64,000 bases of DNA. It comes from an uncultured Pelagibacteraceae bacterium. Lineage in GTDB: Bacteria; Pseudomonadota; Alphaproteobacteria; Pelagibacterales; Pelagibacteraceae. Positions 8,004 to 17,541 of this stretch are shown here, piece by piece. Position 1 is the stretch's first letter; each line of letters opens with the position of its first letter. The stretch spans positions 45,288 to 109,287 of the forward strand of contig CACJWS010000004.1 in assembly GCA_902596975.1 (NCBI GenBank), read 5' to 3'. The notes under the pieces were generated by a model that worked only from the letters and a program-made list of their open reading frames with translations, did not search any database and was not told where the DNA came from. The translations under genes and the position numbers were made by a program.

Positions 8004-9264
8004 AAATAAAGAACAATTATTAAATAAAAGATATAAAGCTGAAAAGAGATTTCGATTATACGGTCAAAGTGCAATTTTTATGGCACTTTTATTTTTAACA
8101 ATCTTTATTTTTAAAATTTTTTCGACAGGCTATTCAGCCTTTCAAAAAACTTGGCTTATTGTTCCAGTTACTTTTGATGCTGAATTAATGATGTTAGAGC
8201 AAAATCCTTCTAAAGAGGATTTAAAAGATGCTGATTATTACGATATAGCATTAAAATCAATGGCTGATTTGGATCCAAATGCTAATGAGGATCAAGAAAA
8301 TGAGCTGAAGAGAATGGTCTCTTACTTTTTCGAAAGAGAGATTAAAAGGGAACTTTTAAACGACCCTTCATTAATTGGAAAAACTAAAGATGTTTATTTA
8401 ACTGCCTCAGATGATTTAGATCAAGTGTTCAAAGGCAATTATCCAAGGGATTTACCTGAAGATCAAAGAAGAGTTACGGATTATCAATTAAAGATTTTTG
8501 ATCAACTTGTAGAACAGGGAAGAGTTGAAAGTAAATTCAATTTAAGTTTTTTTACATATCCTGATTCAAGAGAAGCTGAATTAGCTGGTATAGCAAGTTC
8601 ATTTATGGGATCAATATTTTCTATACTTGTTTGTTTAATGATAGCTTTTCCTGTTGCAGTGCTAGCAGCTATTTATTTAGAGGAATTTGCTCCTAAAAAC
8701 AGATTTACTGATTTTATTGAGGTAAATATAAATAATTTAGCAGCAGTACCTTCAATTGTTTTTGGTCTTTTAGGACTGGGTATTTTACTTGCTGTATTTC
8801 AATTACCTAGGTCAACACCTCTAGTCGGTGGAATAACTTTATCGTTGATGACATTGCCAACAATTATTATTGCTTGTAGAGCATCTTTAAAAGCAGTTCC
8901 TCCAAGTATAAGAGAGGCAGCACTTGCAATGGGTGCTAGTAAAATGCAAACTACAATGCATCATACAGTTCCGTTATCTATGCCAGGGACTTTATCCGGT
9001 ACAATAATTGGTTTGGCCCAAGCTTTAGGCGAAACCGCACCTTTGATATTGATTGGCATGGTGGCTTTTGTAAATACAATACCAGGATCTCCTTTAGATC
9101 CAGCTGCAAGTTTGCCAGTGCAAATTTATATTTGGGCAGAGAGCGCTGAAAGAGGTTTTGTCGAGAAAGTTTCTGCCTGTATTATGGTTCTATTAGGATT
9201 TTTAATTATAATGAACTTATTTGCACAAATAATTAGACATAAATTTGAAAAAAAATGGAGTTAA
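7996..9264 (+). CDS. pstA: Phosphate ABC transporter permease PstA (long form)
   Basis: 422 residues. The start overlaps the pstC end by 8 nt. One N-terminal helix (about 28-48) is followed by a large acidic, probably periplasmic, region (about 60-185) and then the permease domain with the EAA loop ([24 protein letters not shown]). Long PstA proteins with such an N-terminal domain occur in many alphaproteobacteria. It forms the phosphate channel with PstC. The function of the acidic insert is unknown. Confidence 0.93.
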   Translation: MNKNKEQLLNKRYKAEKRFRLYGQSAIFMALLFLTIFIFKIFSTGYSAFQKTWLIVPVTFDAELMMLEQNPSKEDLKDADYYDIALKSMADLDPNANEDQENELKRMVSYFFEREIKRELLNDPSLIGKTKDVYLTASDDLDQVFKGNYPRDLPEDQRRVTDYQLKIFDQLVEQGRVESKFNLSFFTYPDSREAELAGIASSFMGSIFSILVCLMIAFPVAVLAAIYLEEFAPKNRFTDFIEVNINNLAAVPSIVFGLLGLGILLAVFQLPRSTPLVGGITLSLMTLPTIIIACRASLKAVPPSIREAALAMGASKMQTTMHHTVPLSMPGTLSGTIIGLAQALGETAPLILIGMVAFVNTIPGSPLDPAASLPVQIYIWAESAERGFVEKVSACIMVLLGFLIIMNLFAQIIRHKFEKKWS

Positions 9265-10021
9265 GATGATAAAGATAAATTCAAAAAATGTAGATGTTTT
9301 CTATGGAAAAAAACAAGCTCTATTCAATATAAATTTAGATATTGAAGAAAATCAAGTTACAGCACTGATTGGGCCTTCAGGTTGTGGTAAATCTACTTTT
9401 TTAAGATGTCTAAACCGAATGAATGACGTTATTGATATATGTAGAGTAAAAGGGCAGATTATAATTAATGATTTTGATATCAATGATAAAAGTTGTGATG
9501 TTGTTAGATTAAGAGAAAAAATTGGTATGGTTTTTCAAAAACCAAATCCTTTTCCTAAAACTATTTATGAAAATATTTCTTATGGTCCAACAATTCATGG
9601 TATGGCTCAATCAAAGAATGAAATGGATGAAATAGTTGAAACTAGCTTAAAAAAGGCAGCATTATGGGAAGAGGTGAAAGATAGACTTCATGAACCAGGT
9701 ACTGGTTTGTCTGGTGGTCAACAACAAAGATTATGTATAGCAAGGGCAATTTCAGTTAAACCTGAAGTTATTCTAATGGACGAGCCTTGTTCTGCTTTAG
9801 ATCCTATTGCTACAGCTCAAATAGAAGAACTAATTGATGAGTTAAAAAAAGACCATACTATTATAATAGTCACTCACTCAATGGCACAAGCTGCAAGAGT
9901 TTCTCAAAATACAGGTTTTTTTCATCTTGGAGAATTGATAGAACATGGTTCTACTGATAAAATATTTAAGAATCCAGAAAACAAAAAAACTCAGGATTAT
10001 ATCACAGGGAGGTTTGGATAA
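9245..10021 (+). CDS. pstB: Phosphate ABC transporter ATPase PstB
   Basis: 258 residues. Walker [10 protein letters not shown], signature [14 protein letters not shown], Walker [14 protein letters not shown] and the switch His in IIIVTHSM are all present. It opens inside the pstA end, and an ATG at 9266 ([16 protein letters not shown]), just after the pstA stop, is a more likely start than the GTG-type start at 9245. The stop overlaps the phoU ATG by one base. It drives phosphate import and, with PhoU, signals to PhoR. Confidence 0.95.
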   Translation: MKKNGVKMIKINSKNVDVFYGKKQALFNINLDIEENQVTALIGPSGCGKSTFLRCLNRMNDVIDICRVKGQIIINDFDINDKSCDVVRLREKIGMVFQKPNPFPKTIYENISYGPTIHGMAQSKNEMDEIVETSLKKAALWEEVKDRLHEPGTGLSGGQQQRLCIARAISVKPEVILMDEPCSALDPIATAQIEELIDELKKDHTIIIVTHSMAQAARVSQNTGFFHLGELIEHGSTDKIFKNPENKKTQDYITGRFG

Positions 10022-10728
10022 TGACCGAAGCACCACATACAGTAAAGTCTTACGAAGAAGAACTTAAAAATTTAAATAGCAATATAATTAAAATGGGTGG
10101 ATTTTGCGAAGAAGCTTTGGGTAAAGCTATTCAAGCAATTACTACAAGAAATAGTGATAATGCTGAGGCAGTAATTAAAGATGATGAAAAAATTGATAAA
10201 TTTGAGACTTTAATTGAACAGCAAGTAGTAAATTTAATTGCTTTAAGACAACCTATGGCCATAGATCTTAGAGAAACAGTCACTGCTTTAAAGATATCTT
10301 CTGACCTTGAGAGAATAGGTGATTTAGCAAAAAATATTTCTAAAAGAACTCTTTTGTTAAATGAAAATTTACCAAAAAATTTAGTAGATGCTATTATAAG
10401 AGTATCTTCGGATGCTCAAAAACAATTGAAATCAATATTAGATGCATATTTAGAAAGATCTTCGAGTATGGCAATTAATGTATGGGAAAGCGACGAACAA
10501 ATTGATGATTTAACAAATTTATGCATGCAAGAAGTGATTAGATATTTAAAAGATAACGAAAATAACTTAAGTGATGGAACCCACTTATTATTTGTAACTA
10601 AAAATATAGAGAGAATAGGTGATCATACAACCAACATTGCTGAGCAAGTATATTATTTAGTTAAGGGAGAATATCTAGAGGGTGATCGACCAAAAGGCAC
10701 AGAACCTATTGTTACTGGAGAAAAGTAA
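10021..10728 (+). CDS. phoU: Phosphate-signalling protein PhoU
   Basis: 235 residues with the duplicated three-helix PhoU repeat, each copy carrying the metal-binding pattern (DLERIGDLAKNISKR in the first, NIERIGDHTTNIAEQ in the second). It couples Pst activity to the PhoR kinase and restrains the regulon when phosphate is plentiful. It overlaps pstB by one base and is followed by phoB after 3 nt. Confidence 0.96.
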   Translation: MTEAPHTVKSYEEELKNLNSNIIKMGGFCEEALGKAIQAITTRNSDNAEAVIKDDEKIDKFETLIEQQVVNLIALRQPMAIDLRETVTALKISSDLERIGDLAKNISKRTLLLNENLPKNLVDAIIRVSSDAQKQLKSILDAYLERSSSMAINVWESDEQIDDLTNLCMQEVIRYLKDNENNLSDGTHLLFVTKNIERIGDHTTNIAEQVYYLVKGEYLEGDRPKGTEPIVTGEK

Positions 10729-10731
10729 AAT

Positions 10732-11415
10732 ATGTCGGCTCACATTTTTATAGCTGAGGACGAGGCTGCTATAATAACTCTACTAAAGTATAACCTTGAA
10801 AAAGAAGGTTACAAAGTAAGTTTCTGTGAAAATGGTGAAGATGCGCTTAAACAAATTAAAGATAAGCTTCCTGACTTAATATTAATGGATTGGATGTTGC
10901 CCGATTTGTCAGGCGTTGAAATATGTAAAAATTTAAAAAAAGACAAAAAGCATAATGACATACCAGTAATAATGTTAACAGCAAAAGGCGAGGAGGAGGA
11001 CAAATTAAGAGCTTTTGATACAGGTGCAGATGATTATGTAACAAAACCATTTAGTCAAAAAGAACTTAATGCAAGAATTAAATCTTTACTCAGAAGATCA
11101 AAACCACAATCCACCGTTGATGTTGTTGAGTTTACAGATCTAAAAATAGATAGAATAACAAAAAGAGTTTATAGAAATAACATTGAAATATCTCTAGGAC
11201 CTACAGAATTTAAATTATTAGATTTTTTTATCAAAAATCCAAAAAGGGTATATTCAAGAGAACAACTCTTAAACAATGTTTGGGGAGAAAATATTTACGT
11301 TGAAACTAGAACTGTCGATGTGCATATTAGAAGATTAAGACAGGCTATTAATATAGATAATACTAAGCCTTTAATTAGAACTGTAAGATCAGCAGGTTAT
11401 TCTTTAGAATCTTGA
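10732..11415 (+). CDS. phoB: Phosphate regulon response regulator PhoB
   Basis: 227 residues. Receiver domain with acidic pocket (AEDEAA), phosphoacceptor Asp in LILMDWMLPD (about 53), TAK and the Lys in YVTKPF; the C-terminal winged helix (about 130-226) is of the OmpR/PhoB type with ETRTVDVHIRRLRQ as recognition helix. It binds Pho boxes such as that before pstS. It is last in pstS-pstC-pstA-pstB-phoU-phoB. Its end overlaps the convergent sixA-like gene by 19 nt. Confidence 0.95.
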   Translation: MSAHIFIAEDEAAIITLLKYNLEKEGYKVSFCENGEDALKQIKDKLPDLILMDWMLPDLSGVEICKNLKKDKKHNDIPVIMLTAKGEEEDKLRAFDTGADDYVTKPFSQKELNARIKSLLRRSKPQSTVDVVEFTDLKIDRITKRVYRNNIEISLGPTEFKLLDFFIKNPKRVYSREQLLNNVWGENIYVETRTVDVHIRRLRQAINIDNTKPLIRTVRSAGYSLES

Positions 11416-11921
11416 AGGTCTTTAGGTCTAGTAAATTCTTTAATTAAACCATTTCCATCTAATTTGTTCCATTCATTAAAATCAAAATAAATTTTTGCAA
11501 ATGCCGATGTCGGAAATTTGTAGTTTAATAATTTAAAATGGTTGTTGTTGTGATTTTTTGTCAGTGATCGTATTAGATTTCTAACAGTAGGTTCATGGTT
11601 AATTAAAAGCACTGATTTATATTTTTTTGGTATTTTTTTTATTATATCTATAATTTTATCTTCACTTGATAAGTATAATTTTTTTGAAGAAATAATTTTT
11701 TTTGGTTTATCTATTTTTTTTAATAAAATTTTTAGGGTTTTCTTTGTTCTTTTTGATGATGAAAGTAATATGTAATCAAACTTATAATTTTTTTTAACAA
11801 AAAATTCACAAATCTTTTTTGCATTTTTCTCGCCACGCTTACTTAATGGTCTTTCATGATCATCAAGATTTGGGTGGTCCCAGCTAGATTTTGCATGACG
11901 CATAACGTATAATTTAAGCAT
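11397..11921 (-). CDS. sixA: SixA-like phosphohistidine phosphatase (histidine phosphatase family)
   Basis: 174 residues starting at ATG 11921 (MLKLYVMRHAKSSW). A longer reading frame to 12014 would run through the ppk start and is not needed. The RHA triad (residues 7-9), the SSSKRTKKTL segment and the second His in NHEPTVRNLI define the histidine phosphatase (phosphoglycerate-mutase-like) fold; the short size and RHAKSSW opening fit SixA. SixA removes phosphate from histidines in signalling proteins. Here it is squeezed between phoB (19-nt convergent overlap) and ppk (13 bp between divergent starts). A link to PhoR signalling or to the PPK phosphohistidine is possible but inferred. Confidence 0.8.
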   Translation of the reverse strand: MLKLYVMRHAKSSWDHPNLDDHERPLSKRGEKNAKKICEFFVKKNYKFDYILLSSSKRTKKTLKILLKKIDKPKKIISSKKLYLSSEDKIIDIIKKIPKKYKSVLLINHEPTVRNLIRSLTKNHNNNHFKLLNYKFPTSAFAKIYFDFNEWNKLDGNGLIKEFTRPKDLQDSKE

Positions 11922-11934
11922 AAATTTTAAATAT

Positions 11935-14085
11935 ATGACTGCATTAAAAAAACAAGATAAAGAAACACTAAAATCTAAATACATAAATAGAGAGCTGTCT
12001 TGGCTAAAATTCAACGACAGAGTTCTTCTTGAGGCCCAAAATTTTGAAAATCCTCTTTATGAAAGAATTAAATTTTTATCTATAGCTGGATCAAATTTAG
12101 ATGAATTTTTCATGGTTCGTGTTGCAGGTTTATATAGTCAAATCAAACAAGATGTAGATTCACTTAGTTCTGATGGTCTTACTCCTGATGAACAAATGAG
12201 TGAAGTTATTTTGGAAACAAATAATCTTCTTAATAAACAAAATAAAATATATAGAGATTTAATTCTTCAATTAAAAAAAGCAAATATAAGTATAGTTAAA
12301 CCTGAAAATTTAAGTAAACCTGAACAAAAAAGATTATTTAAAATTTTTAATGAAGAAATTTACCCTCTGCTAACCCCATCAGCAATAGACCCAGCTCATC
12401 CCTTTCCATTTATTGCAAATCAAGGAAGAGCATTAGTTATGAGATTAAATAAGAAAAATAAAAAAAGGACTTTAAATACAATAATAGTAATTCCAAAAGC
12501 TTTATCAAGATTTATTGAAATAGATGGAAATAAAAGTTTTAAAAAATTTTTAATTATAGATGATGTTATAAGTTTTTTTGCCTCTGAAATATTTCCTGAT
12601 CATGATTTAGATAAAAAAATGTTATTTAGAGTTATAAGAGATAGTGATGTAGAAATTCAAGAGGAGGCCGAAGATTTAGTAAGATCTTTTGAATTGGCTT
12701 TAAAAAGAAGAAGAACAGGTGACATAGTACGTTTAGAAATTTTAAAAAATAGTAATAATGACTTAATTAAGTTTATAACCAATAAGTTAAACGTAAAATC
12801 TGAATACATCTATGAAATTGAAGGCATTGTTGGAATTCAAGATATAGACCAAGTTTGTAAAATTAAAAATTCTAAATTAAGATTTAAAAATTTTAATCCC
12901 AGGGAGGTTGAGAGATTAAAGGAGTTTAATAATAATTTTTTTGATACTATAAAAAAAAAAGATTTAATAGTTCATCACCCTTTTGAAACATTTGATGCTG
13001 TCGTTGAGTTTTTAAATCAAGCTGCATATGATAAAAAAGTTATAGCAATTAAACAAACTCTATACAGAACAACGCTAGATTCTCCAATTGTTAAAGCCTT
13101 AATAACAGCAGCTGAAAATGGAAAGACAGTAACCGCTTTAATAGAGATCAAAGCAAGATTTGATGAAGAAGCAAACATTCAACTTTCAAGAAGTTTAGAA
13201 AAAGCAGGAATTCAAATAGTTTATGGTTTTGCAAAATATAAAACACATGCAAAATCATCTTTAATATTAAGAAAAGAGCAGGGAAAAATTCAAACTTATA
13301 TACATCTGGGAACTGGCAATTATCACCCAGTTAATGCAAAAATTTATACTGACTTATCTTTATTTAGTTCTGATAAAAAATTAGCAACTGATGTGGAAAA
13401 ATTTTTTAATTATGTAACTGGTTATTCAAAACCACGAAATCTTAGTAAAATATCTATATCACCAATTAATCTTAGGGAAACCTTGATCAAATGTATTGCT
13501 AACGAGATAACAAATGTCAAAAAAGGTAAAAAAGGTGAAATATGGGCCAAAATGAATTCCTTAGTAGATCCAGCGATAATTGATAAATTTTACGAAGCTT
13601 CAAATGCTGGAGTAAAGATATTTTTATTTGTAAGAGGTGTCTGTTGTTTAAGACCTGGAGTTAAAGATAAATCTGAAAATATAATAGTTAAAAGCATGAT
13701 TGGAAGATTTTTGGAACACTCAAGAATTTATTGTTTTGCAAATGGAAAAACAATGCCTAGTAGAGATGCAAAAGTTTTTATTTCATCAGCAGATTTAATG
13801 CCAAGAAATTTAAATCGAAGAGTAGAACTTCTAGTTCCAATTGAAAACCAAACAGTCCACGAACAAGTTCTTGATCAAATTATGTTAGCTAATTATTTAG
13901 ATAAAAAACAAAGTTGGGAACTTGATGCTAGTGGAAATTATAAAAAAATTAAATATAGTGAAAATGATTCTTTTTCAGCCCATGATTATTTTATGAATAA
14001 TCCTAGTTTATCTGGAAGAGGTAAAGCTAAATTAAAAATGAAACCAAAAAAATTAAATTTAAGATTAATTAAAAGTGGAAATTAA
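11935..14085 (+). CDS. ppk: Polyphosphate kinase 1
   Basis: 716 residues with the four PPK1 domains: the N-terminal helical domain (NRELSWLKFNDRVL), head domain, and two phospholipase D-like C domains. The catalytic His lies in KTHAKSSL and the conserved HLGTGNYHPVNAKIY follows it; the second C domain has HSRIYCF. It reversibly makes polyphosphate from ATP. It is divergent from sixA and overlaps ppx by 11 nt, giving a store-and-release pair next to the Pst/Pho genes. Confidence 0.96.
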   Translation: MTALKKQDKETLKSKYINRELSWLKFNDRVLLEAQNFENPLYERIKFLSIAGSNLDEFFMVRVAGLYSQIKQDVDSLSSDGLTPDEQMSEVILETNNLLNKQNKIYRDLILQLKKANISIVKPENLSKPEQKRLFKIFNEEIYPLLTPSAIDPAHPFPFIANQGRALVMRLNKKNKKRTLNTIIVIPKALSRFIEIDGNKSFKKFLIIDDVISFFASEIFPDHDLDKKMLFRVIRDSDVEIQEEAEDLVRSFELALKRRRTGDIVRLEILKNSNNDLIKFITNKLNVKSEYIYEIEGIVGIQDIDQVCKIKNSKLRFKNFNPREVERLKEFNNNFFDTIKKKDLIVHHPFETFDAVVEFLNQAAYDKKVIAIKQTLYRTTLDSPIVKALITAAENGKTVTALIEIKARFDEEANIQLSRSLEKAGIQIVYGFAKYKTHAKSSLILRKEQGKIQTYIHLGTGNYHPVNAKIYTDLSLFSSDKKLATDVEKFFNYVTGYSKPRNLSKISISPINLRETLIKCIANEITNVKKGKKGEIWAKMNSLVDPAIIDKFYEASNAGVKIFLFVRGVCCLRPGVKDKSENIIVKSMIGRFLEHSRIYCFANGKTMPSRDAKVFISSADLMPRNLNRRVELLVPIENQTVHEQVLDQIMLANYLDKKQSWELDASGNYKKIKYSENDSFSAHDYFMNNPSLSGRGKAKLKMKPKKLNLRLIKSGN

Positions 14086-15586
14086 AGTTTTAAAAAATAA
14101 TCAAAATTTGAAATTAAAACCTGCTAAATTAGCAGTAATTGATATAGGTTCCAATTCTATCAGGATGTTAATCTATGAAGATTTTAACTCATCTCGTGTG
14201 CCTTTTTTCAATGAAAAAGCCGTTTGTGAACTTGGTAAAAATTTAGATAAGTCAAGAAAACTTCATAAATCTGGTGTGGATTATGCCCAAAAAGTATTGA
14301 AGAGATTTTCAGAAATTTTAAATGTTTCCAAAATTGTTAATTTAAAAATAATAGCAACTGCTGTTTTAAGAGAAGCAACAGATGCAAAACCCTTTGTTGA
14401 ATACGTAGAAAACCTTTTTAAAAAAAAAATAGAAATCTTAAGTGGAGAGGAAGAAGCAATTTGTTCAGCAGAGGGTGTAAAAATTGGATTTGATAATGTA
14501 GATGGGTTAGTTGCTGATCTTGGTGGAGGTAGTTTAGAATTAGCTCGAGTTGAAAATGGTTTGATTACTAATAAAACATCTTTACCCTTAGGTGTTTTAA
14601 GACTACTTAATAATCCAATTGTAAAAAAGAGAAACCTTTCTAAATATATAAAACAACTTTTGAGAGATGAGAAATGGTTATCTAAAAAAAAATTTGAAAA
14701 TTTGTATTTAGTTGGAGGAACATGGAGAGCTTTATTTAAACTTCATCTGTTTCAAAATAAACATCCTGTCCATATAATTCATCAGTATTCAGTAAATTAT
14801 GAAACTATATCATCATTTGTAGAAAAAATAGCATCGTTTAATAAAGCAAAACTAAAAACAGTTGAATATATATCTAAATCTAGAACACCTTATCTACCAT
14901 ATAGCTCTATTATTTTAGATGAAATCATGAAAGTCACAAATCCAAAAAACATAATTTGTTCTATAAGCGGTATTAGAGAGGGATCTCTAGCAAAAGATTA
15001 CTTTAAAAATATTGATAACTCTCAAGTTTTTGAAAAATCATTAGAATATATTTCTAAGAAGAGAGGTGATTTGGGATTAACCTACAAAAAGTATCATGAA
15101 TTTATCAAACCTGTATTTGATGGTAATGAACATTTTGATGAAAAATTGCTTAATTTAGCTTGTGTTTTAAGTCATATGGATTGGGGACTAGGTGCTTTTC
15201 AAAAGGCAGAATTAGTTTTTCAAGAAACATTAAATACCCCTTTATTGAGACTTTCACATAAAGAAAGAATTCAAATAGCTCTTTCATGTTATTGGAGGTA
15301 CTGCAGTATTAAATACAATCCAAAAATAGAATATTTAACTTTTTTAAATAATAATGAAATTTTTTCTAGCAAACAAGTTGGTGCAGCCTTAAGATTTGCT
15401 CACTCACTAACATCTATTTCAACTATCTTTTTAGAAGAATTTAAATTGTATAAAAGAGGCAACTCTGTATTTTTAAAAATTCCAGCACAACATCAAGAAA
15501 TAATTTCTAAACAAGCCACAAAAAGATTTAAAGCTCTGGCGAGAGAATTATTTTTAGAACCAAGAGTAATTTATTCAAATAATTAA
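14075..15586 (+). CDS. ppx: Exopolyphosphatase / Ppx-GppA family phosphatase
   Basis: 503 residues in the ASKHA fold: phosphate-1 motif VIDIGSNSIRMLIYE (about 21-35), DLGGGSLELA near 150, and a C-terminal HD-like helical domain. The GTG at 14075 lies in the ppk end; the next good initiation option is a TTG near 14108, still before the first motif, so the exact start is uncertain. It degrades polyphosphate, or possibly pppGpp. A hairpin terminator lies about 130 bp downstream. Confidence 0.92.
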   Translation: MEIKVLKNNQNLKLKPAKLAVIDIGSNSIRMLIYEDFNSSRVPFFNEKAVCELGKNLDKSRKLHKSGVDYAQKVLKRFSEILNVSKIVNLKIIATAVLREATDAKPFVEYVENLFKKKIEILSGEEEAICSAEGVKIGFDNVDGLVADLGGGSLELARVENGLITNKTSLPLGVLRLLNNPIVKKRNLSKYIKQLLRDEKWLSKKKFENLYLVGGTWRALFKLHLFQNKHPVHIIHQYSVNYETISSFVEKIASFNKAKLKTVEYISKSRTPYLPYSSIILDEIMKVTNPKNIICSISGIREGSLAKDYFKNIDNSQVFEKSLEYISKKRGDLGLTYKKYHEFIKPVFDGNEHFDEKLLNLACVLSHMDWGLGAFQKAELVFQETLNTPLLRLSHKERIQIALSCYWRYCSIKYNPKIEYLTFLNNNEIFSSKQVGAALRFAHSLTSISTIFLEEFKLYKRGNSVFLKIPAQHQEIISKQATKRFKALARELFLEPRVIYSNN

Positions 15587-15718
15587 TATATAATTTAATT
15601 TATTACAACTTACAGGTTAGTGATTTTTCTTCTTTAATATATTTTTAATTTTATTGAAACATATCTTTAATCCAAATGTAATATTCTTCTGTGATTAAAT
15701 TGTAAACATTAAACCCCT

Positions 15719-15757
15719 GAAATACGCTCGGTATTATTATTGAGCGTATTTCTTTTT
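15719..15757 (+). terminator. Terminator after ppx, overlapping the Nudix gene 3' end
   Basis: An 11-bp perfect stem (GAAATACGCTC 15719-15729 with 15742-15752) with a 12-nt loop and five T directly after it on the plus strand. The last Nudix codons (minus strand) lie in the loop and 3' arm, so one sequence both codes and terminates. Confidence 0.8.
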
Positions 15758-16222
15758 ATAAAACAAATACATTCCTATATGAGATGCATTGTTAAATTTA
15801 CCATTCTCAATTAATTTAATTATTTGATGATCTGAAACTATGTGGATTTTAATTCCTTTTTCAGGCTTTGAAATTTTAATAAGATTACTACAAAAAAAAC
15901 CAGTAATTTTAGTGGTGAGTCGACCTGGTTCAGAATAAAATGAAGTAATTTTTCTTAATTTATTTCTTGATTTATATCCTGTTTCTTCAATTAATTCTTT
16001 TTTAGCAGATATTAAAGCTGTTTCATGTTTTTCAATTATACCAGATGGAAACTCAAAATTAATTTGATTTATAGGAATTCTTTTTTGTGAAACCAAAATA
16101 TACTTGTTCTTAATTTTGGGTATTACTATTGAAAGGTTTGAGGTTTTTAAAAAATGATAAAATTCTTTTTTAAATTTTTTATTAATTAATTTAATATTGT
16201 TTGTTAGTTTTAAATTTTTCAA
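15737..16222 (-). CDS. Nudix hydrolase (ADP-ribose pyrophosphatase-like)
   Basis: About 161 residues from a TTG at 16222 that overlaps the aquaporin TGA in a TTGA junction. A longer in-frame extension would lie wholly inside the aquaporin gene. The Nudix box is present (E-x5-E-x7-R/K-E-L-x-E-E-x-G as in SAKKELIEETGY), preceded by FEFPSGIIE, the pattern of ADP-ribose/nucleotide-sugar pyrophosphatases. Substrate unknown. It is last in a minus-strand operon with arsC and the aquaporin. Confidence 0.8.
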   Translation of the reverse strand: MKNLKLTNNIKLINKKFKKEFYHFLKTSNLSIVIPKIKNKYILVSQKRIPINQINFEFPSGIIEKHETALISAKKELIEETGYKSRNKLRKITSFYSEPGRLTTKITGFFCSNLIKISKPEKGIKIHIVSDHQIIKLIENGKFNNASHIGMYLFYKKKYAQ

Positions 16223-16878
16223 TCTTTTCCTAAGAATAATTTTTTTGCGATATAAACAGCAATTAACATACCAATTAATTCTGCAATTATATAAAAAGGA
16301 GTGTTTAAATAACTTATACCAGTAAACGACTCTGTGAATGTTCTTGCTATTGTTACAGCAGGATTTGCAAAAGAAGTTGAAGAGGTAAACCAATAACCAG
16401 CAGTGATATATAAACCTACTGATCCAGCAACAGCTATTTTACCTGATCTCATTGAACCAAAAATTATCAAAATAAGACCCAACGTAGCAACTATTTCAGA
16501 AGTAAAAATATAAATCCCACTCCTTGACTTTGTTGATAATTCAAAAACCTGATGTTCAAAAAAGAAATTAGCTAATGCTACACCTAGCAAACATCCAAGT
16601 ATCTGAGCAGAAATATAAAAGGGTAGAAGGTTTTTTTTTAACTTTCCTGTAATTGTCATAGCAATACTTACAAATGGATTGAAATGAGCCCCAGATACAT
16701 CAGCAAATACTGTTATTAGCACAAACAATCCAGCTCCGGTTGCCAATGTGTTTGCTATTAGCATTACTGCTATATCATTAGTTAGATTTTCTGCCATTAA
16801 ACCTGATCCAACTATGATCATGACCAGAAAGCAACTTCCAATGAACTCTGAAAGAAAATATCTATTTTTATTTTTCAT
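16219..16878 (-). CDS. aqpS: AqpS-like aquaglyceroporin (likely arsenite channel)
   Basis: 219 residues, six membrane helices and two half-helices. The first NPA box reads NPF (67-69), the second NPA (172-174). The position right after the second NPA, Arg in water and glycerol channels, is Val175. This departure from the selectivity filter is what I recall for Sinorhizobium AqpS, an arsenite channel. It directly follows arsC with an 11-nt overlap, the same pairing as in that species: ArsC makes arsenite and the channel lets it out downhill. Family membership is firm; the arsenite role is inferred from context and filter residue. Confidence 0.85.
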   Translation of the reverse strand: MKNKNRYFLSEFIGSCFLVMIIVGSGLMAENLTNDIAVMLIANTLATGAGLFVLITVFADVSGAHFNPFVSIAMTITGKLKKNLLPFYISAQILGCLLGVALANFFFEHQVFELSTKSRSGIYIFTSEIVATLGLILIIFGSMRSGKIAVAGSVGLYITAGYWFTSSTSFANPAVTIARTFTESFTGISYLNTPFYIIAELIGMLIAVYIAKKLFLGKD

Positions 16879-17299
16879 CTATCCAATCTTTAATTTTATT
16901 ACTTATAATATTGAAAGTTTTTCTAATGATTATTTGCTTTTCTTCGTCATTTGCATTTTGAAGTTTAGCTACCGGATCTTCTATATCCCAATGTATAATT
17001 TGGTTTTTATCAGGCCAAATAGGACATACCTCATTATTTGCGTTGTTGCATACTGTTATTACATGATCCAATTTTAATTCTTTATTGATAAATTCTTCAA
17101 AGTTTTTAGAACTATAATTAGTTAGATCATAACTTTTATTTTTTTCTAAAAAACTTTTAACATCTTCATTGATTTTTCCAGATGGATTACTACCAGCACT
17201 AAAGGCATTAAATTTATTTGAGTATTCGTTATTAATAATACTCTCAGCGATAATGCTTCTCGCTGAATTTCCTGTGCATACAAATAAAATATTTTTCAT
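16868..17299 (-). CDS. arsC: Arsenate reductase, thioredoxin-coupled (low-molecular-weight phosphatase fold)
   Basis: 143 residues. P-loop C8-TGNSAR-S at the N terminus, then Cys84 and Cys92 (VCNNANNEVCPIW) and the acid in HWDIEDP. These three cysteines are the relay of thioredoxin-type ArsC enzymes (Cys10/82/89 in the Staphylococcus enzyme). It reduces arsenate to arsenite. Its start overlaps the stop of the upstream 73-residue gene (TAATG). Placed after the pst/pho/ppk block, it fits detoxification of arsenate imported through phosphate systems. Confidence 0.93.
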   Translation of the reverse strand: MKNILFVCTGNSARSIIAESIINNEYSNKFNAFSAGSNPSGKINEDVKSFLEKNKSYDLTNYSSKNFEEFINKELKLDHVITVCNNANNEVCPIWPDKNQIIHWDIEDPVAKLQNANDEEKQIIIRKTFNIISNKIKDWIDEK

Positions 17300-17520
17300 T
17301 AAAAAATAATTTTATAAATACCAATTACAAACAAAGGAATTTGTAATCCAAAATTTGTTAAAATTGCCTTATCTTTTGAGATGAAACCTGCAATCGTCCA
17401 ACCGACTACACCAAGACCATGAAAATATATATTAATTGGATATATATTTAAATTTGTAAGCAATATTCCTGTTAAGACTAAAAATGTGCTTATCCATTTA
17501 AGATATTTTTTTAAAAACAT
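17299..17520 (-). CDS. Small membrane protein, first gene of the arsenate operon
   Basis: 73 residues with two or three hydrophobic segments (about 8-24, 30-48, 55-72) and a Gly-rich GLGVVGWTIAGFISKD loop. A clear Shine-Dalgarno (AAAGGAG) lies 6 nt before the ATG. It overlaps arsC by one base and lies 22 bp downstream of a Pho-box-like repeat. It resembles uncharacterised short alphaproteobacterial membrane proteins; no function is known to me. Confidence 0.7.
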   Translation of the reverse strand: MFLKKYLKWISTFLVLTGILLTNLNIYPINIYFHGLGVVGWTIAGFISKDKAILTNFGLQIPLFVIGIYKIIF

Positions 17521-17541
17521 AAAACTCCTTTCTTCATACTT

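Noticed and set aside
11922..12014. Longer N terminus for the sixA-like gene
   Set aside because: It would overlap the ppk start by 80 nt and adds a segment not found in the family; MLKLYVMRHA is the natural start.
16223..16393. Longer N terminus for the Nudix gene
   Set aside because: The extra 57 residues lie in the aquaporin gene, are Cys/Tyr/Asn-rich and look like an out-of-frame translation.
16748..17077. 109-codon plus-strand frame across arsC and the aquaporin
   Set aside because: It is antisense to two genes with intact motifs and has no recognisable domain.
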